Shown here in pieces: positions 17,523 through 26,647 of a DNA stretch of 64,000 bases; the first letter of the stretch is position 1, and each line of letters begins with the position of its first letter. Made by a program: the position numbers and the translations under genes. The notes under the pieces were generated by a model, which was not told where the DNA came from, did not search any database, and saw only the letters and a program-made list of their open reading frames with translations. Origin of the DNA: Halalkalicoccus tibetensis (lineage in GTDB: Archaea; Halobacteriota; Halobacteria; Halobacteriales; Halalkalicoccaceae); the NCBI RefSeq assembly GCF_037996645.1, contig NZ_JBBMXV010000005.1, positions 34,127 through 98,126 of the forward strand. The letters run 5' to 3'.

Positions 17523-17875
17523 TGCCAGACCTAACACCTCAGGATTCAGACACCGCTTCACGATCTCCTTCGCTCCAGAACGGGCTCACGGAGTTTCTCA
17601 AGGCAAAATCGAAAGGTGACGACTTCGGGAATTACCGACGTAATGCCAACTGTGTCATCAATCGATGGATCAACTGGCTGGAGGAACGAGACATCGAGAG
17701 CTTTGAGCAGCTTGACAAGACTATCCTTGCTCAGTATGCCGAGTACCTCCGTCGGCGTGTCGCTTGCGAAGCGGAAGGTGCAGGCCGGCCTGTAGACGAA
17801 AACGAAGTGGGCGCTTTTCGGGATGCCAGACGGCGAGAAGTCGGACGATTGATCACCAAAAACGGCCGGAAATAG
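17523..17875 (+). pseudogene. Tyrosine recombinase, N-terminal fragment
   Basis: From ATG 17523 the product has the SAM-like core-binding domain (GLTEFLKAKSKGDDFGNYRR, then INWLEERDIESFEQLD and HLRRRV-like YLRRRV). It corresponds to the first third of the recombinase at 62828-64000. The catalytic domain is absent. After ACEAEGAG the sequence diverges to an unrelated tail ending in KNGRK. It is a remnant of an integrase of the same family, not a functional enzyme. Confidence 0.75.
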
Positions 17876-18076
17876 AGCCCGATCAGTGAGGGCATCAAGA
17901 AGATCCGTTGAGGATGGGAAATCAGTTGTCGGCTTCTTCAAGAAAAGAATTGAAGCTACTAGGATCGGTTGTACTGTACCAGTCTTCAGCGCAATCGGAG
18001 CACAATTCATGGACGCTCCCTCTCGCAAGCCGGACGTCTGACGGAGCTACTTGTATACGGCGCGAACACAAGCGTC

Positions 18077-18379
18077 ATGAAGGCGATTATAGTCCGGCTC
18101 GAGGAGACCATTCCTGAATTGCTCGACGACGAGGCGGACGAGCACGGACGTACACGGAGCAAGCACGTCCGCGAAGTGATGCGAACACGCCACGAGCACG
18201 ACCGTATACGGGACGAATACGAGGCGAAGCTCGCGTCTCGTCCTGGAGCAGCGCGAGGAGCATACAGAGCTCGTGAGCACGGTCGAACGTCGACAGTCAC
18301 TCGCCGAACGGAAGGCCAGCGCCGGTGTGCTCACCCGCACGAATGGTGGCTCGTCGGGATGGACGACGGCCGCGAGTGA
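18077..18379 (+). pseudogene. Ribbon-helix-helix plus coiled-coil protein with two compensating frameshifts
   Basis: The start (KAIIVRLEETIPELLDDEADE..GRTRSKHVREVM) is a ribbon-helix-helix DNA-binding domain followed by a charged helix. At about 18235 the coding frame moves by one. The expected sequence (LEQREEHTELVSTVERRQSL, then AERKASAGVLTR) is in the neighbouring frame. At about 18345 it shifts back and ends in WWLVGMD. Because the two shifts compensate, the 100-residue frame stays open but the middle third is scrambled. Such proteins are common on haloarchaeal plasmids and viruses. Confidence 0.6.
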
Positions 18380-18705
18380 AAGGGAGCGCGATGCGGCCGT
18401 CGGCAAGTGTGGGAGTCATGACCACACTCGCGATGGGCGAGCCGGTGGGAGTTCACCACGCTTCTTGTGGCGACCGGCTCCAGATCAATCTAACCGACGA
18501 AGGACACTAGAATTTTTGACTCTCTCGATGACAATTGAACGTCAGCAGGGGATCAATCCCCGGCGAGCGACTCAGGGACCGCGCCCGCCTCGCTGGGGTC
18601 GAACTCGCGATACAGATCGGGAAGGGGCATATGTCTAAAGGGGGGAGGTTCGCAGAATTCTGCAAACCTTCATTATGATTAGCGTCTCCTCGTCGCTACT
18701 GGTTG
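18380..18705. other. Gene-free interval
   Basis: I see no supportable gene. Open frames here are shadows of the end of the ribbon-helix-helix gene or lack codon bias. Confidence 0.4.
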
Positions 18706-18751
18706 CCTTGTGCAATAATCGCCTTTATTGAAAAGAGAATGATGCACAAGG
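18706..18751. repeat. CCTTGTGCAAC/GTTGCACAAGG palindrome, site 5
   Basis: Left arm CCTTGTGCAAT, right arm GATGCACAAGG (one mismatch each), 24 bases between. The right arm contains the ATG of the gene at 18739, so the site overlaps a start codon as in the DUF6788 loci. Confidence 0.8.
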
Positions 18752-19023
18752 GTTACATCTCGGCGAATTCGTTCGGCATCGTGGGTAGTAGGCCAAGTGT
18801 GAAAACTATACCTATTGCTACCGAATTACCTCATCTGCCGCAACCATACGATATTAGCAGTGAGCGAGAACTGCAACGGGAGCTATCACGCCTTTTTCAA
18901 TCCGCCTACAGGAATAACGTGCCAATCGGACCCACTTGGATCTGTGAGTACACGGACCGACCAGATCTGGAACTAATGGCGATCGAGCTTGCGAAGAACC
19001 GAGACCAGAAAGACGAGTCTTGA
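18739..19023 (+). CDS. Small hypothetical protein starting inside a palindrome arm
   Basis: 94 residues from ATG 18739 (or 18742). The conserved-looking part is LPQPYDISSERELQRELSRL followed by GPTWICEYTDRPDLELMAIELA, a helix then a beta segment with one cysteine, which resembles short haloarchaeal plasmid proteins I cannot name. The longer frame from 18703 would translate the palindrome and is less likely. The end is acidic (RDQKDES). Confidence 0.55.
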   Translation: MMHKGYISANSFGIVGSRPSVKTIPIATELPHLPQPYDISSERELQRELSRLFQSAYRNNVPIGPTWICEYTDRPDLELMAIELAKNRDQKDES

Positions 19024-19160
19024 GATGGAGACTTCGGACACCTCTTTTCGACTCACATTACACACTGACAGACTGTAATCACCAGTTTGGAGAGTGGTCT
19101 TCAGCGGCAACACTACCACTAAGAGCACAGCCTTATCCTGGTCAATAACCCCGCATATGC

Positions 19161-19823
19161 ATGGCGACGATCTTCGAATTCAAGGTTCCGACCAACGAAT
19201 TCGCGCTTGAAGAAACGCTGATAGAATGCCCGGACGCGGTCATCGAAATCGAACGGGTTGTCGCGGATAATCCAAATCGGATCACCCCGTACGTATGGGC
19301 GCGCACTGACGACTTTGCGGCACTCGAAGCTGCCTTCGACGACGATCCAACCGTCGAGGACCTAACCAGACTCTCGGAGACGGGTAACGAACGCTCGTAT
19401 CAAATGACGTGGGCGGGGACGATCGATCGGATCGTTCCGCTCCTGACTGAGCATGAGGGAACAATTACTCATGCAACTGGGTCGGCAGATGGGTGGAGCC
19501 TTCGCGTTCTGTTTCCGGATCGGGCAGTGCTCTCCGAGACTCATGACTATCTCCAAGAGGCGGGCTTTTCGCTGACGGTTGAAGCAATATACGAAGCCAC
19601 AGCTGACGGCCATATCCAGTATGGATTGACTGAAACGCAGCGCGAGACGATTGTCGCAGCATTTGAAGCAGGCTATTTCGAGGTTCCAGGAGAGGTGACA
19701 ATGACAGAGTTTGCTGAGCAACTGGGGTTATCACATCAGGCGGTCTCAGAACGGTTACGCCGAGCGACGGGCAATCTTGTCGAATCAACGCTGATTGTCG
19801 GAGATGATAAAGACGAAGAGTGA
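19161..19823 (+). CDS. Bat-type HTH-10 transcription regulator
   Basis: 220 residues. The N-domain starts FEFKVPTNEFALEETL. The C-terminal HTH-10 has GYFEVPGEVTMTEFAEQLGL and SHQAVSERLRRATGNLVE. It shares the architecture of the regulator at 16631 with moderate identity, so they are paralogues of an old family and not a recent duplication. Neighbours give no clear target. The family controls diverse haloarchaeal genes, often in response to redox or light. Confidence 0.88.
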   Translation: MATIFEFKVPTNEFALEETLIECPDAVIEIERVVADNPNRITPYVWARTDDFAALEAAFDDDPTVEDLTRLSETGNERSYQMTWAGTIDRIVPLLTEHEGTITHATGSADGWSLRVLFPDRAVLSETHDYLQEAGFSLTVEAIYEATADGHIQYGLTETQRETIVAAFEAGYFEVPGEVTMTEFAEQLGLSHQAVSERLRRATGNLVESTLIVGDDKDEE

Positions 19824-19889
19824 ACCGGTTGCCACAACACTGCAATTTATATCATCTACTAGCAGTTCATAAGACGGGGTTGAGGACTT

Positions 19890-20081
19890 ATGTCCATAGC
19901 AGACGTTCCGCAGCAGTTGGAACTTGATGAGAACGATGAACCACCTGTCAACGACGATGGGGAATTTATCTGCGGACGAGAATGCAGAGATGGAACTCGA
20001 TGCATGGCAGACGTCACTCTCCCTTATATAGCGTGCTATCAACACGATAGGGGCGATCCAATCGTCGAACCGGGCGAATAG
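19890..20081 (+). CDS. Small cysteine/histidine protein
   Basis: 63 residues: acidic N-terminus, then CGRECRDGTRCMAD and ACYQHD. The C...C.....C, then C..H order is like the zinc-binding GxxC..C..H motif of small phage and plasmid proteins. A TATA-like TTTATATC lies about 40 bases upstream. Family not recognised with certainty. Confidence 0.5.
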   Translation: MSIADVPQQLELDENDEPPVNDDGEFICGRECRDGTRCMADVTLPYIACYQHDRGDPIVEPGE

Positions 20082-20354
20082 ATCCCGACCGCCGGGAGGA
20101 TCGGTATCCCTTCATCGTGTTGTCCGCTAAAACGAGACAGTACTTCCAGTCTCAACCCACACGCCGCAGGCCATGGGGGTAGTTTTGAGTGGATGGTAGT
20201 CTCTGTTGTCCTGTATGCGATCCTCACCTCCCCCCCCAAGATGGAAGTGTCGCCGCCAGCTCCGTAGGCAAATGCATCCCTATGAATCCGTTTCGCTTGC
20301 TTCGTAATTGGGGTCTGATCGGGGACATCCATTATAAGAGGCGGTGAAGAAAGA

Positions 20355-20480
20355 TCATTCTGCAAGCGTTGTTTTCGCGCTTCCACAGTGGACACACCGT
20401 TTGAACTCATAGGTACGATACTTATCTGTAACCTCACTGGGGAACCGTTGCGTACAGTTATGGCAATAGTAGTCTGGCAT
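20355..20480 (-). CDS. Small zinc ribbon protein
   Basis: 41 residues with CHNC and CVHC pairs 19 residues apart (YYCHNCTQRF and FKRCVHCGSAK), a classical two-CxxC ribbon. ATG 20480 is the only start. Function unknown. Confidence 0.5.
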   Translation of the reverse strand: MPDYYCHNCTQRFPSEVTDKYRTYEFKRCVHCGSAKTTLAE

Positions 20481-20678
20481 CGAATCACCTACTTCACGTT
20501 TGGCCCGGCTCCATTTCTATGCCACTGATATATTTATCAGATCCACGACGTTGCGATAATCATCTTCAGGTAAATCCTTCTAGGTATACTGCAGTAGTAG
20601 ACATGTATGGAACCCCGCCCACTGTTGATAATCAAAAGCGAGTTTACTACCCCCGATGCTGTCAGCTCATTCACCTTC

Positions 20679-20775
20679 ATGCCAGATCCCTAACCCTAGG
20701 ATTCATCCACCACAGCAGACCCTCCACCCCTCCACCAGGGTCTCACGCAGTTCCTCGAGACCAAAGCCAAAGGTG
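20679..20775 (+). pseudogene. Tyrosine recombinase, short 5' remnant
   Basis: From ATG 20679 the frame follows the N-terminus of the integrases at 17523 and 62828 (MPDP, then LHQGLTQFLETKAKG), with in-frame stops after codon 4 and codon 6. It ends abruptly at about 20775, where a DoxX fragment begins on the other strand. It is a third relic of the same integrase family. Confidence 0.65.
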
Positions 20776-20988
20776 GGTGGATACGGAGTACATAACGGGC
20801 CGACCCCGGCAGACGTCGCGATCGAAGCCGCCGATGACTTTCTTGGCCCCGGAATAGAGAAACGCGAACCCGATGACGAGGCGTAACGCGAGCACGAACC
20901 ATGCACTGAGGGGATGTGCACGCCCTTCAACAGTAACGCCGGCAAGTGTCGAACGAAACTCGTTCTGGTACAGATCAGTTTTGGCCAT
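20776..20988 (-). pseudogene. DoxX-family membrane protein, 3'-truncated
   Basis: ATG 20988 starts a protein of the haloarchaeal DoxX type (EGRAHPLSAWFVLALRLVIG then FLYSGAKKVIGGF). Only the first membrane helix is left. The coding similarity ends at the integrase remnant, so a rearrangement cut the gene. DoxX proteins are four-helix membrane proteins of about 150-180 residues. Confidence 0.65.
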
Positions 20989-21335
20989 CTGAATCCTGTG
21001 ATATATGATAGCAAAGGTCGAGATAAAACCCTCGATCACATTCTGCGGTCGCAACCCCATCTTGCTGAATAGGCGCCCTCTATTCAGCACGACGATATCA
21101 ATAGGTCGGTAGTATATGATGTTGAAAATCAGTGCTAATCAGGCACTCGGCTGAAGCAATAGCACACGCACGACGTATCTCGAATTAGCGAGAGGTAATG
21201 ACAGAGATATTGAACCGATCACTATCGGGTCTCGTCGGTGAATTCAATAGTTGCTATACTCGTCACTCAGTGTTCTATTTGATAGCATTTCCCCGCTCAT
21301 CAAGGATTCATGAGCTCGCTGGCGTTCGCTCGGCG

Positions 21336-22454
21336 CTACTCTATCTCGTATTCGGCTTCAGTTTTCGATACCTCGCTGCCGTCGTCAGACTCGGCGTCGA
21401 TGTCCCTGCCCTGCTTGATCGCGTCTGCCTCCTGTTCCATCGCCTCGAGATCCACTTCCGTCTCCTCGTCGATTTCGCCGATCAGTTCGGCGATGTTATC
21501 GAGCCCGAGCATCTCGCGGGTCTCCTGATCGAAATCGAGGCTATCGAGTTGATCCTCGGTGATCTTGGTGTCGCTGCCGGTGAGGTGCTTTCCGTAGCGG
21601 CCCACCAGCGAGGACAGCTCCTGGGGGAGGACAAATGTCGTCGATTCGCCCTCGCCAATCGACTCGAGCGTCTCCATGCCCTTCTCGATAATTGCACGTT
21701 CACCCATCGACTCGGCCGATTTAGCGCGCAACACGGTCGAGATGGCATCACCCTGCGCTTCGAGGATCTGGCTCTGCTTCTCACCCTGGGCGCGGATGAT
21801 GTTCGACTGCTTGTCACCCTCGGCAGTCTCGACCGCCGAGCGGCGTTCACCCTGCGCTTCCAGAATCATCGCCCGCCGCCTGCGCTCTGCGGAGGTCTGC
21901 TGCTCCATGGCGCCCTTTACACCCTGGGACGGCGTGACCTCGCGGACCTCGACAGACTCAACGCGGATTCCCCACTCGTCGGTAGGTTCGTCGAGTTCCT
22001 CACGAATCCGCTCGTTGATATGTTCGCGCCGACTAAGCGTGTCATCGAGTTCCATGTCTCCGATGACGGCCCGCAGCGTCGTCTGGGCGAGGTTCGAGAC
22101 CGCATGATGGTAGTCCTCGACCTCGAGGAACGCACGTTTAGCGTCCATCACGCGCATGTAGACCACCGCGTCCGCGGTCACCGGCGAGTTGTCGATTGTG
22201 ATCGCCTCCTGGCTCGGCACGTCGAGCGTCTGGGTTCGCATGTCGAAGCGATGTGTCGCAGAGACGAACGGCGGGATGAAGTGGATCCCCGGCTCGAGCA
22301 GCTTGCGGTACTCGCCGAACACCGTCAGCGCGCGCTTCTCGGTCGCGTCGACGATCTCGACCATCTGCCAGACGGTGACGATCGCGAGAAACAATAGCAG
22401 CAACGCGACGACTGGTAGCGTGAGTGCTGCCTGCAGCGGTACGAGAGGTATCAT
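21336..22454 (-). CDS. SPFH/band 7 (stomatin-like) membrane protein
   Basis: 372 residues. One N-terminal membrane helix (about 8-30) is followed by the SPFH domain (KRALTVFGEYRKLLEPGIHF, DMRTQTLDVPSQE, AVVYMRV, GDMELDDTLS) and a long coiled coil with repeated EAQGE/RAQGE units, ending in an acidic tail. Prohibitin/stomatin proteins scaffold membrane microdomains and pair with NfeD proteins. The NfeD-like gene lies upstream on the same strand. The block is more GC-rich than its surroundings. Confidence 0.92.
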   Translation of the reverse strand: MIPLVPLQAALTLPVVALLLLFLAIVTVWQMVEIVDATEKRALTVFGEYRKLLEPGIHFIPPFVSATHRFDMRTQTLDVPSQEAITIDNSPVTADAVVYMRVMDAKRAFLEVEDYHHAVSNLAQTTLRAVIGDMELDDTLSRREHINERIREELDEPTDEWGIRVESVEVREVTPSQGVKGAMEQQTSAERRRRAMILEAQGERRSAVETAEGDKQSNIIRAQGEKQSQILEAQGDAISTVLRAKSAESMGERAIIEKGMETLESIGEGESTTFVLPQELSSLVGRYGKHLTGSDTKITEDQLDSLDFDQETREMLGLDNIAELIGEIDEETEVDLEAMEQEADAIKQGRDIDAESDDGSEVSKTEAEYEIE

Positions 22455-22570
22455 ATCCTACCGTTAGGAGGTCGCTGCCAAAAGGGTTCGTCCGGTCGCC
22501 AACTCGGGGTCTACCGCTCATACTTCGATTGACGGTCATGTTCGCGTTCGCCGTGGTCGTCGGTCCCGGT

Positions 22571-22990
22571 TCAGTTCCGTCGGAGCACGCGGTCGATCTC
22601 GTCCTCGCTCACACCAAGCGATTCGACCGTGACGATGTTGCCGCCGCCAGGGTCGACCACCATCACCTCCTCGCCCTCCTCGCTAGTACCGTCGATCGAC
22701 CGTGCGGTGTAGTAGGGGCTAAAGCCGCCCCGTTCGAGCTTAATCTGCCCGCCATTGGGGGTGACGCGCTCGGTGACCCGGCCGGTACAGCCCTTGAGCG
22801 TGCTCGAATCGATCGTACGGCCCGCGCCCTTGCCGCCGTAGACATCGAGTTCGGGGTAGGCAAATAGCGAGAGTCCGCCCACGAACACCACGGTCACTGC
22901 CAGCGCGACCGCGAGGATACCACCCGAGACGAACGGGCCGAGTGCCAGTCCGACGAGGCCGGCGACGATCAGGGCGACCACGTGGGTCAC
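22571..22990 (-). CDS. NfeD-like membrane protein
   Basis: 139 residues: two hydrophobic N-terminal segments (about 5-50), then a small beta-barrel with GCTGRVTERVTP, VMVVDPGGG and VESLGVSEDE, the short-NfeD OB-fold layout. It starts with GTG 22990, overlapping the stop of the PsiE-like gene by 4 bp (GTGA). It is expected to act with the SPFH protein downstream. Confidence 0.8.
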   Translation of the reverse strand: MTHVVALIVAGLVGLALGPFVSGGILAVALAVTVVFVGGLSLFAYPELDVYGGKGAGRTIDSSTLKGCTGRVTERVTPNGGQIKLERGGFSPYYTARSIDGTSEEGEEVMVVDPGGGNIVTVESLGVSEDEIDRVLRRN

Positions 22991-23424
22991 GTGCCTCTGG
23001 AACGATACAATACCAATAGGATCACTGCAAGTCCCACGAGAATCAGCGTATAGGAACCGGCCGCCGTGAGCGCGGCAATCAAGCCAGGATAGTCACTCGT
23101 CCGGAACAAGATCGTCTTCCGAACCATGGCGATCACTCCTGCATATACTACTGTCGTTACGATCTCAATTCTGTCGGCTCCACCACTATACGCGATTATT
23201 GTCTGGTGGAGTTCCACGATAATGAGCAACAACAATACATGATCAAGCAGCATGATCACCGAGTCCGGCTGAAGGATCCGTCCAGTAAGAAATAACTGGA
23301 TGATTCCTATACCAATATCAACGGCTCCCGCCGCGAACAGAATAACCAAGAGATAGGCGACGATGACCTCAATCCCTCGGATGAATCGCTCAGAAAGATC
23401 AATTGCATCACTCAGTGAGTTCAA
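22987..23424 (-). CDS. PsiE-like integral membrane protein
   Basis: 145 residues with four membrane helices (VIVAYLLVILFAAGAVDI, then a segment with LDHVLLLLIIVELHQTI, then two near the end). The ELHQTI element between helices 2 and 3 is typical of the phosphate-starvation-inducible PsiE family. It is the first gene of the PsiE-NfeD-SPFH run. The role is unknown. Confidence 0.75.
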   Translation of the reverse strand: MNSLSDAIDLSERFIRGIEVIVAYLLVILFAAGAVDIGIGIIQLFLTGRILQPDSVIMLLDHVLLLLIIVELHQTIIAYSGGADRIEIVTTVVYAGVIAMVRKTILFRTSDYPGLIAALTAAGSYTLILVGLAVILLVLYRSRGT

Positions 23425-23600
23425 CGATGATCTCTCAAAACGGCTTATTCTGGGGGTGGGGAAGACGAAGAAACCACACTACTCATATATACCGATAATC
23501 GATAATTTCTCTCCTATTCAAGGGGAAGAGCCACGGCTCACCAACTGCGGCACACTGGAGGAAAGCGTGTGTTTTTCCGCGTTCAGGTACATACATCTGC

Positions 23601-24341
23601 ATGGAGATTCGTCCGCTTGAGTCAGCAGATATCGAGTCGGTACGACGAATCGCTCGCGAATCGTTAGCGGCGTCATATTCCGTCCTTCGTGATGAGACAA
23701 TCGAGACGGCTATTGAGGAGTGGTATGCGGCGGGTATATTCGATGAATACCTCGATAGTGACGAAATGGTGTTCCTTGTCGCAGCCGATGACGACGATGT
23801 CGTCGGGTTTTCCCAGAGCCACATTCTCGAAACGCTCGACAAAGGACGGATTCTGTGGCTGCACGTCGATCCCGAGCATCGGGGACAAGGCATCGCCACT
23901 GACCTCTTCAGTGCGACACGAGAACTGCTCACAGAGCGTGGCACCGAGCGTATTACAGGGTTGGTCTTGGCTGAGAACGAGGAGGGCAACCAGTTCTATA
24001 CGACTCACGGATTCGAGAAGCTCTACGATCGGACGATAACTATCGCTGACAAAGCCCACGTCGAGAACGTATACGGTGAAGAAGGGACTGAACTCAGCGA
24101 ATTAGAACCGCGGACCACGACCGATGACGAGCAGATATACGTCGACTTCGCCGAGAGTTCTCGGGGATCGGATGGGCCGTTCCACCCATCGTATGTAGAG
24201 CAAGACCGCAATCAGCTATACGGCTGGTTCTGTTCGAACTGTGAAACAACGAACAACGCCATGGATTCGATGGGTCATATCGAGTGCAACCAGTGTGGGA
24301 ATCTCCGCAAGGCGACCCGCTGGGACGCTGCGTACCTGTAA
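23601..24341 (+). CDS. GNAT N-acetyltransferase with C-terminal zinc ribbon
   Basis: 246 residues. The GNAT fold is at about 1-150: IRPLESADIESVRRI, the acetyl-CoA loop EHRGQGIATDLF near 90-105, and NEEGNQFYTTHGFEK. The C-terminal extension ends with a two-CxxC ribbon (CSNC and CNQC). The domain pair occurs in haloarchaea. Substrate unknown. ATG 23601 precedes the conserved start directly. Confidence 0.85.
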   Translation: MEIRPLESADIESVRRIARESLAASYSVLRDETIETAIEEWYAAGIFDEYLDSDEMVFLVAADDDDVVGFSQSHILETLDKGRILWLHVDPEHRGQGIATDLFSATRELLTERGTERITGLVLAENEEGNQFYTTHGFEKLYDRTITIADKAHVENVYGEEGTELSELEPRTTTDDEQIYVDFAESSRGSDGPFHPSYVEQDRNQLYGWFCSNCETTNNAMDSMGHIECNQCGNLRKATRWDAAYL

Positions 24342-24565
24342 TCCATCACTGAGACAGATCAGTATCACATGGTGTTTCGCTCGGGCGTCGCATACTCTTG
24401 TGTCGGATACGTGATTAGTTTCGGGCGCTTTTTCAGGAGCTACAGCACCCCAACATGGTGTTTGTGGGTCTTATCTTGTTTTTGTATATGTTGGCCTTGT
24501 TTAGACGCTGGAGAGAAAGACTCACTCCGGCAAACTAACCACCACCAGAGCCGGAACCGAGTAGT

Positions 24566-25390
24566 GTGTCCTCTCGTCTCTCCCGTTTCACAGATCGTCT
24601 CGTAACGCTGGCACAACGCGCTGTCTCAGGTGATCCTGCGCCAGCAGTCAAGAAGGGTGACGGCGGCTACGCTGACTGGGTCATTATTGTGATCCACGGT
24701 CTCCGCGAATACCTCGACCTGCCATATCGACGACTCCTTGATGTCCTTCACGAGATGCCCGGTATCGTCGAGAAGATGAGTCTCAACGTCAGCCAACTGC
24801 CGGACTTTACGACCGTGTGCGTACGGAACCAGCAGCTCCAGATGACGATCTGGCGAACCCTGCTTCAGCTCTCTGCCGATCTTCACGATACCGGCGAGGT
24901 ACAGGCTATCGACGCGACTGGCTTCGACCGGCACTCGGCCAGTCGTCACTACGCAAATCGGACAAACTACACCTTCAGATCGGTGAAGACGACTGCGTTA
25001 GTTGATTGTGAGACCGGTGCTGTGTTGGATGTCCATTGCTCAATGAAGCAACCGCACGACACGCAAGTCGGACGGCAAGTACTCACACGGAATCTCGACC
25101 AGCTTCAGACGGTCACTGCCGACAAAGGCTACGACTGGGACGCCCTTCGTCAGCGCCTACGGGAGGCAGATGTTCGCCCTGTGATCAAACATCGTGAGTT
25201 TGTGCCATTAGATGTAGCTCATAACGTTCGCCAAGATGACAATACCTATCATTACCGGTCTGCGGTCGAGGCGATCTTTTTCACTCTCAAACAACGGTAT
25301 GGCGATACGCTCCGAGCACGAACGTGGTTCGGTCAGTTCCGCGAAATTGGGTTAAAATCCGTTGCTCGAAATATCGAGATTGTTATCTGA
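24566..25390 (+). CDS. IS5-family transposase
   Basis: 274 residues from GTG 24566. The DDE triad is visible: AIDATGFDRH (first D), TADKGYDWD (second D), and YRSAVEAIFFTLKQRYG with E and the downstream K/R. The N-terminal helical domain and the LYRRLL-like segment (LPYRRLLDVL) agree with haloarchaeal ISH1/IS5 enzymes. The frame is intact, so the protein may be active. Confidence 0.9.
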   Translation: MSSRLSRFTDRLVTLAQRAVSGDPAPAVKKGDGGYADWVIIVIHGLREYLDLPYRRLLDVLHEMPGIVEKMSLNVSQLPDFTTVCVRNQQLQMTIWRTLLQLSADLHDTGEVQAIDATGFDRHSASRHYANRTNYTFRSVKTTALVDCETGAVLDVHCSMKQPHDTQVGRQVLTRNLDQLQTVTADKGYDWDALRQRLREADVRPVIKHREFVPLDVAHNVRQDDNTYHYRSAVEAIFFTLKQRYGDTLRARTWFGQFREIGLKSVARNIEIVI

Positions 25391-25499
25391 TTCAGGACAC
25401 GCTCCTCGCGTGTGATCCGTTTCTATCGGTCAATGTGGGTGACGAATATACTACACTAGCCGCTGGCCTACCAACCATTTACCAAGGGATTTGAATGTA

Positions 25500-26240
25500 T
25501 CAAATGTCTTCAGATTGGAGAAGTTTATCGACAATAGTCTCGGACGATTCGATACGACCGATCAACGTAGGATTACCGTCGGAAACGTAGTGGTATTCGG
25601 GGATGGATTCCAAGTCTCTGTAGAGATCGATAAACGCGCTGAGGTCATTTGTCTCGAAATAGGTAATGTAGTCGTAATCGGTGAGACCGCTGGAATGGTA
25701 GAGCTGACGGCGGATACGATCGAGATAGGGAAGCGCCACTTCGATGTGATCTCGCATTTTCTCAATACGGTCAGAGTCGGGAAGATTCCACCACTCGGCG
25801 TTCTTATCTACTGGGATAATAATTGCGTAGTCTGGCGGTTCCGTTCCTTCGAAGGTGGCCGCCTTTTCGATCGCATCGAGATCAGGTGTTTGTGGGAGGT
25901 AGACGGCATCGCGGATAATCCCAATAAGCACATCGACGAGTTTCGAGTACCGTCCAAACGATGTGGCCTGAAACTCTCGGAGGACTTCCTGAGCAGTCGT
26001 CAAGTCGTGCGCATGGATACGGACAAGGTAGTCCACTCCGGGGGTAAGCCCACTCAGTAGATACGTATCAACAAGCACTTCTTCTGACCTGTTGCTATCT
26101 TCAAGGATGTTGCTAACTTCTTCAGTGAAGATCTCGACATCATCGTCGGCTGTTTGAGGCCGCTCAAGTGTATATGCTGCAAACAGTCCAACCACGCCAT
26201 CCTCTTCAAGCATGTCCGACCCATGGCTAGTTATACCCAT
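25500..26240 (-). CDS. Chlorite dismutase family heme protein
   Basis: 246 residues. Family marks are GLFAAYTLE at the N-terminus, then PVDKNAEWWNLPDSDRIEKM, HIEVALPYLDRIRRQLYH, and GLTDYDYITYFE near 190-215. The family includes chlorite dismutases and coproheme decarboxylases (HemQ). Which activity applies cannot be told, and HemQ-like or peroxidase-like roles are possible. It lies in the opposite orientation next to the IS5-type transposase, inside the inverted ends. Confidence 0.8.
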   Translation of the reverse strand: MGITSHGSDMLEEDGVVGLFAAYTLERPQTADDDVEIFTEEVSNILEDSNRSEEVLVDTYLLSGLTPGVDYLVRIHAHDLTTAQEVLREFQATSFGRYSKLVDVLIGIIRDAVYLPQTPDLDAIEKAATFEGTEPPDYAIIIPVDKNAEWWNLPDSDRIEKMRDHIEVALPYLDRIRRQLYHSSGLTDYDYITYFETNDLSAFIDLYRDLESIPEYHYVSDGNPTLIGRIESSETIVDKLLQSEDI

Positions 26241-26467
26241 GTTTCGACAGGACGTAATCCGTCTTCATAAGGGTACATCCCTACTCCAGTGGCTATTGTC
26301 GTTCTGAGGCACCTATCGAAAGTGTCCATAATCTCAGCGATAGATTTACACGCCCACCTGACCGATTGTTCCATTCCGAATTTAATCTAAAGAGTGAGGG
26401 GAGCAGCCTCGTTCTACTGTATATCTACGTCTAAACAAGGCCGTATCAGTGTATAAAGAACGCTAAA

Positions 26468-26513
26468 CCTTGTGCAACAATCGTTCCCTATGAAAGGCAT
26501 TTGTTGCACAAGG
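26468..26513. repeat. CCTTGTGCAAC/GTTGCACAAGG palindrome, site 6
   Basis: Perfect 11-bp arms, 24 bases between, 24 bp outside the right inverted end of the IS element. Confidence 0.9.
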
Positions 26514-26647
26514 TCGATCAGAGAAATTCATCCTAATCATACTTTTGCTAGTCACTATGTAGCCTTTTATCGCTATCAACCGGTGAGAATAACAGCTAAC
26601 GAGACGACACGAATCCTTATTTGACCAGAGCAACAAATAAAAGGACG

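Larger units (their letters stand above)
24491..26444. mobile_element. IS5-type element, possibly with a Cld passenger gene, between 15-bp inverted ends
   Basis: GGCCTTGTTTAGACG at 24491-24505 is repeated in inverted form at 26430-26444. The left end is 60 bp before the transposase, as expected of IS5-family elements. No matching right end is visible directly after the transposase stop (25390). The 1954 bp between the ends also hold the chlorite-dismutase-family gene. Either the element carries a passenger, or two related ends were left by separate insertions. No target-site duplication is visible. Confidence 0.55.

Noticed and set aside
21198..22397. 399-residue plus-strand frame
   Set aside because: It is the antisense of the SPFH gene. 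Its composition (Arg/His/Leu rich) is typical of a mirror frame in a GC-rich gene, and the SPFH protein on the other strand is clearly conserved.
24483..26452. Target-site duplication of the IS5-type element
   Set aside because: The 8 bases on either side of the inverted ends do not match, so no duplication can be claimed.
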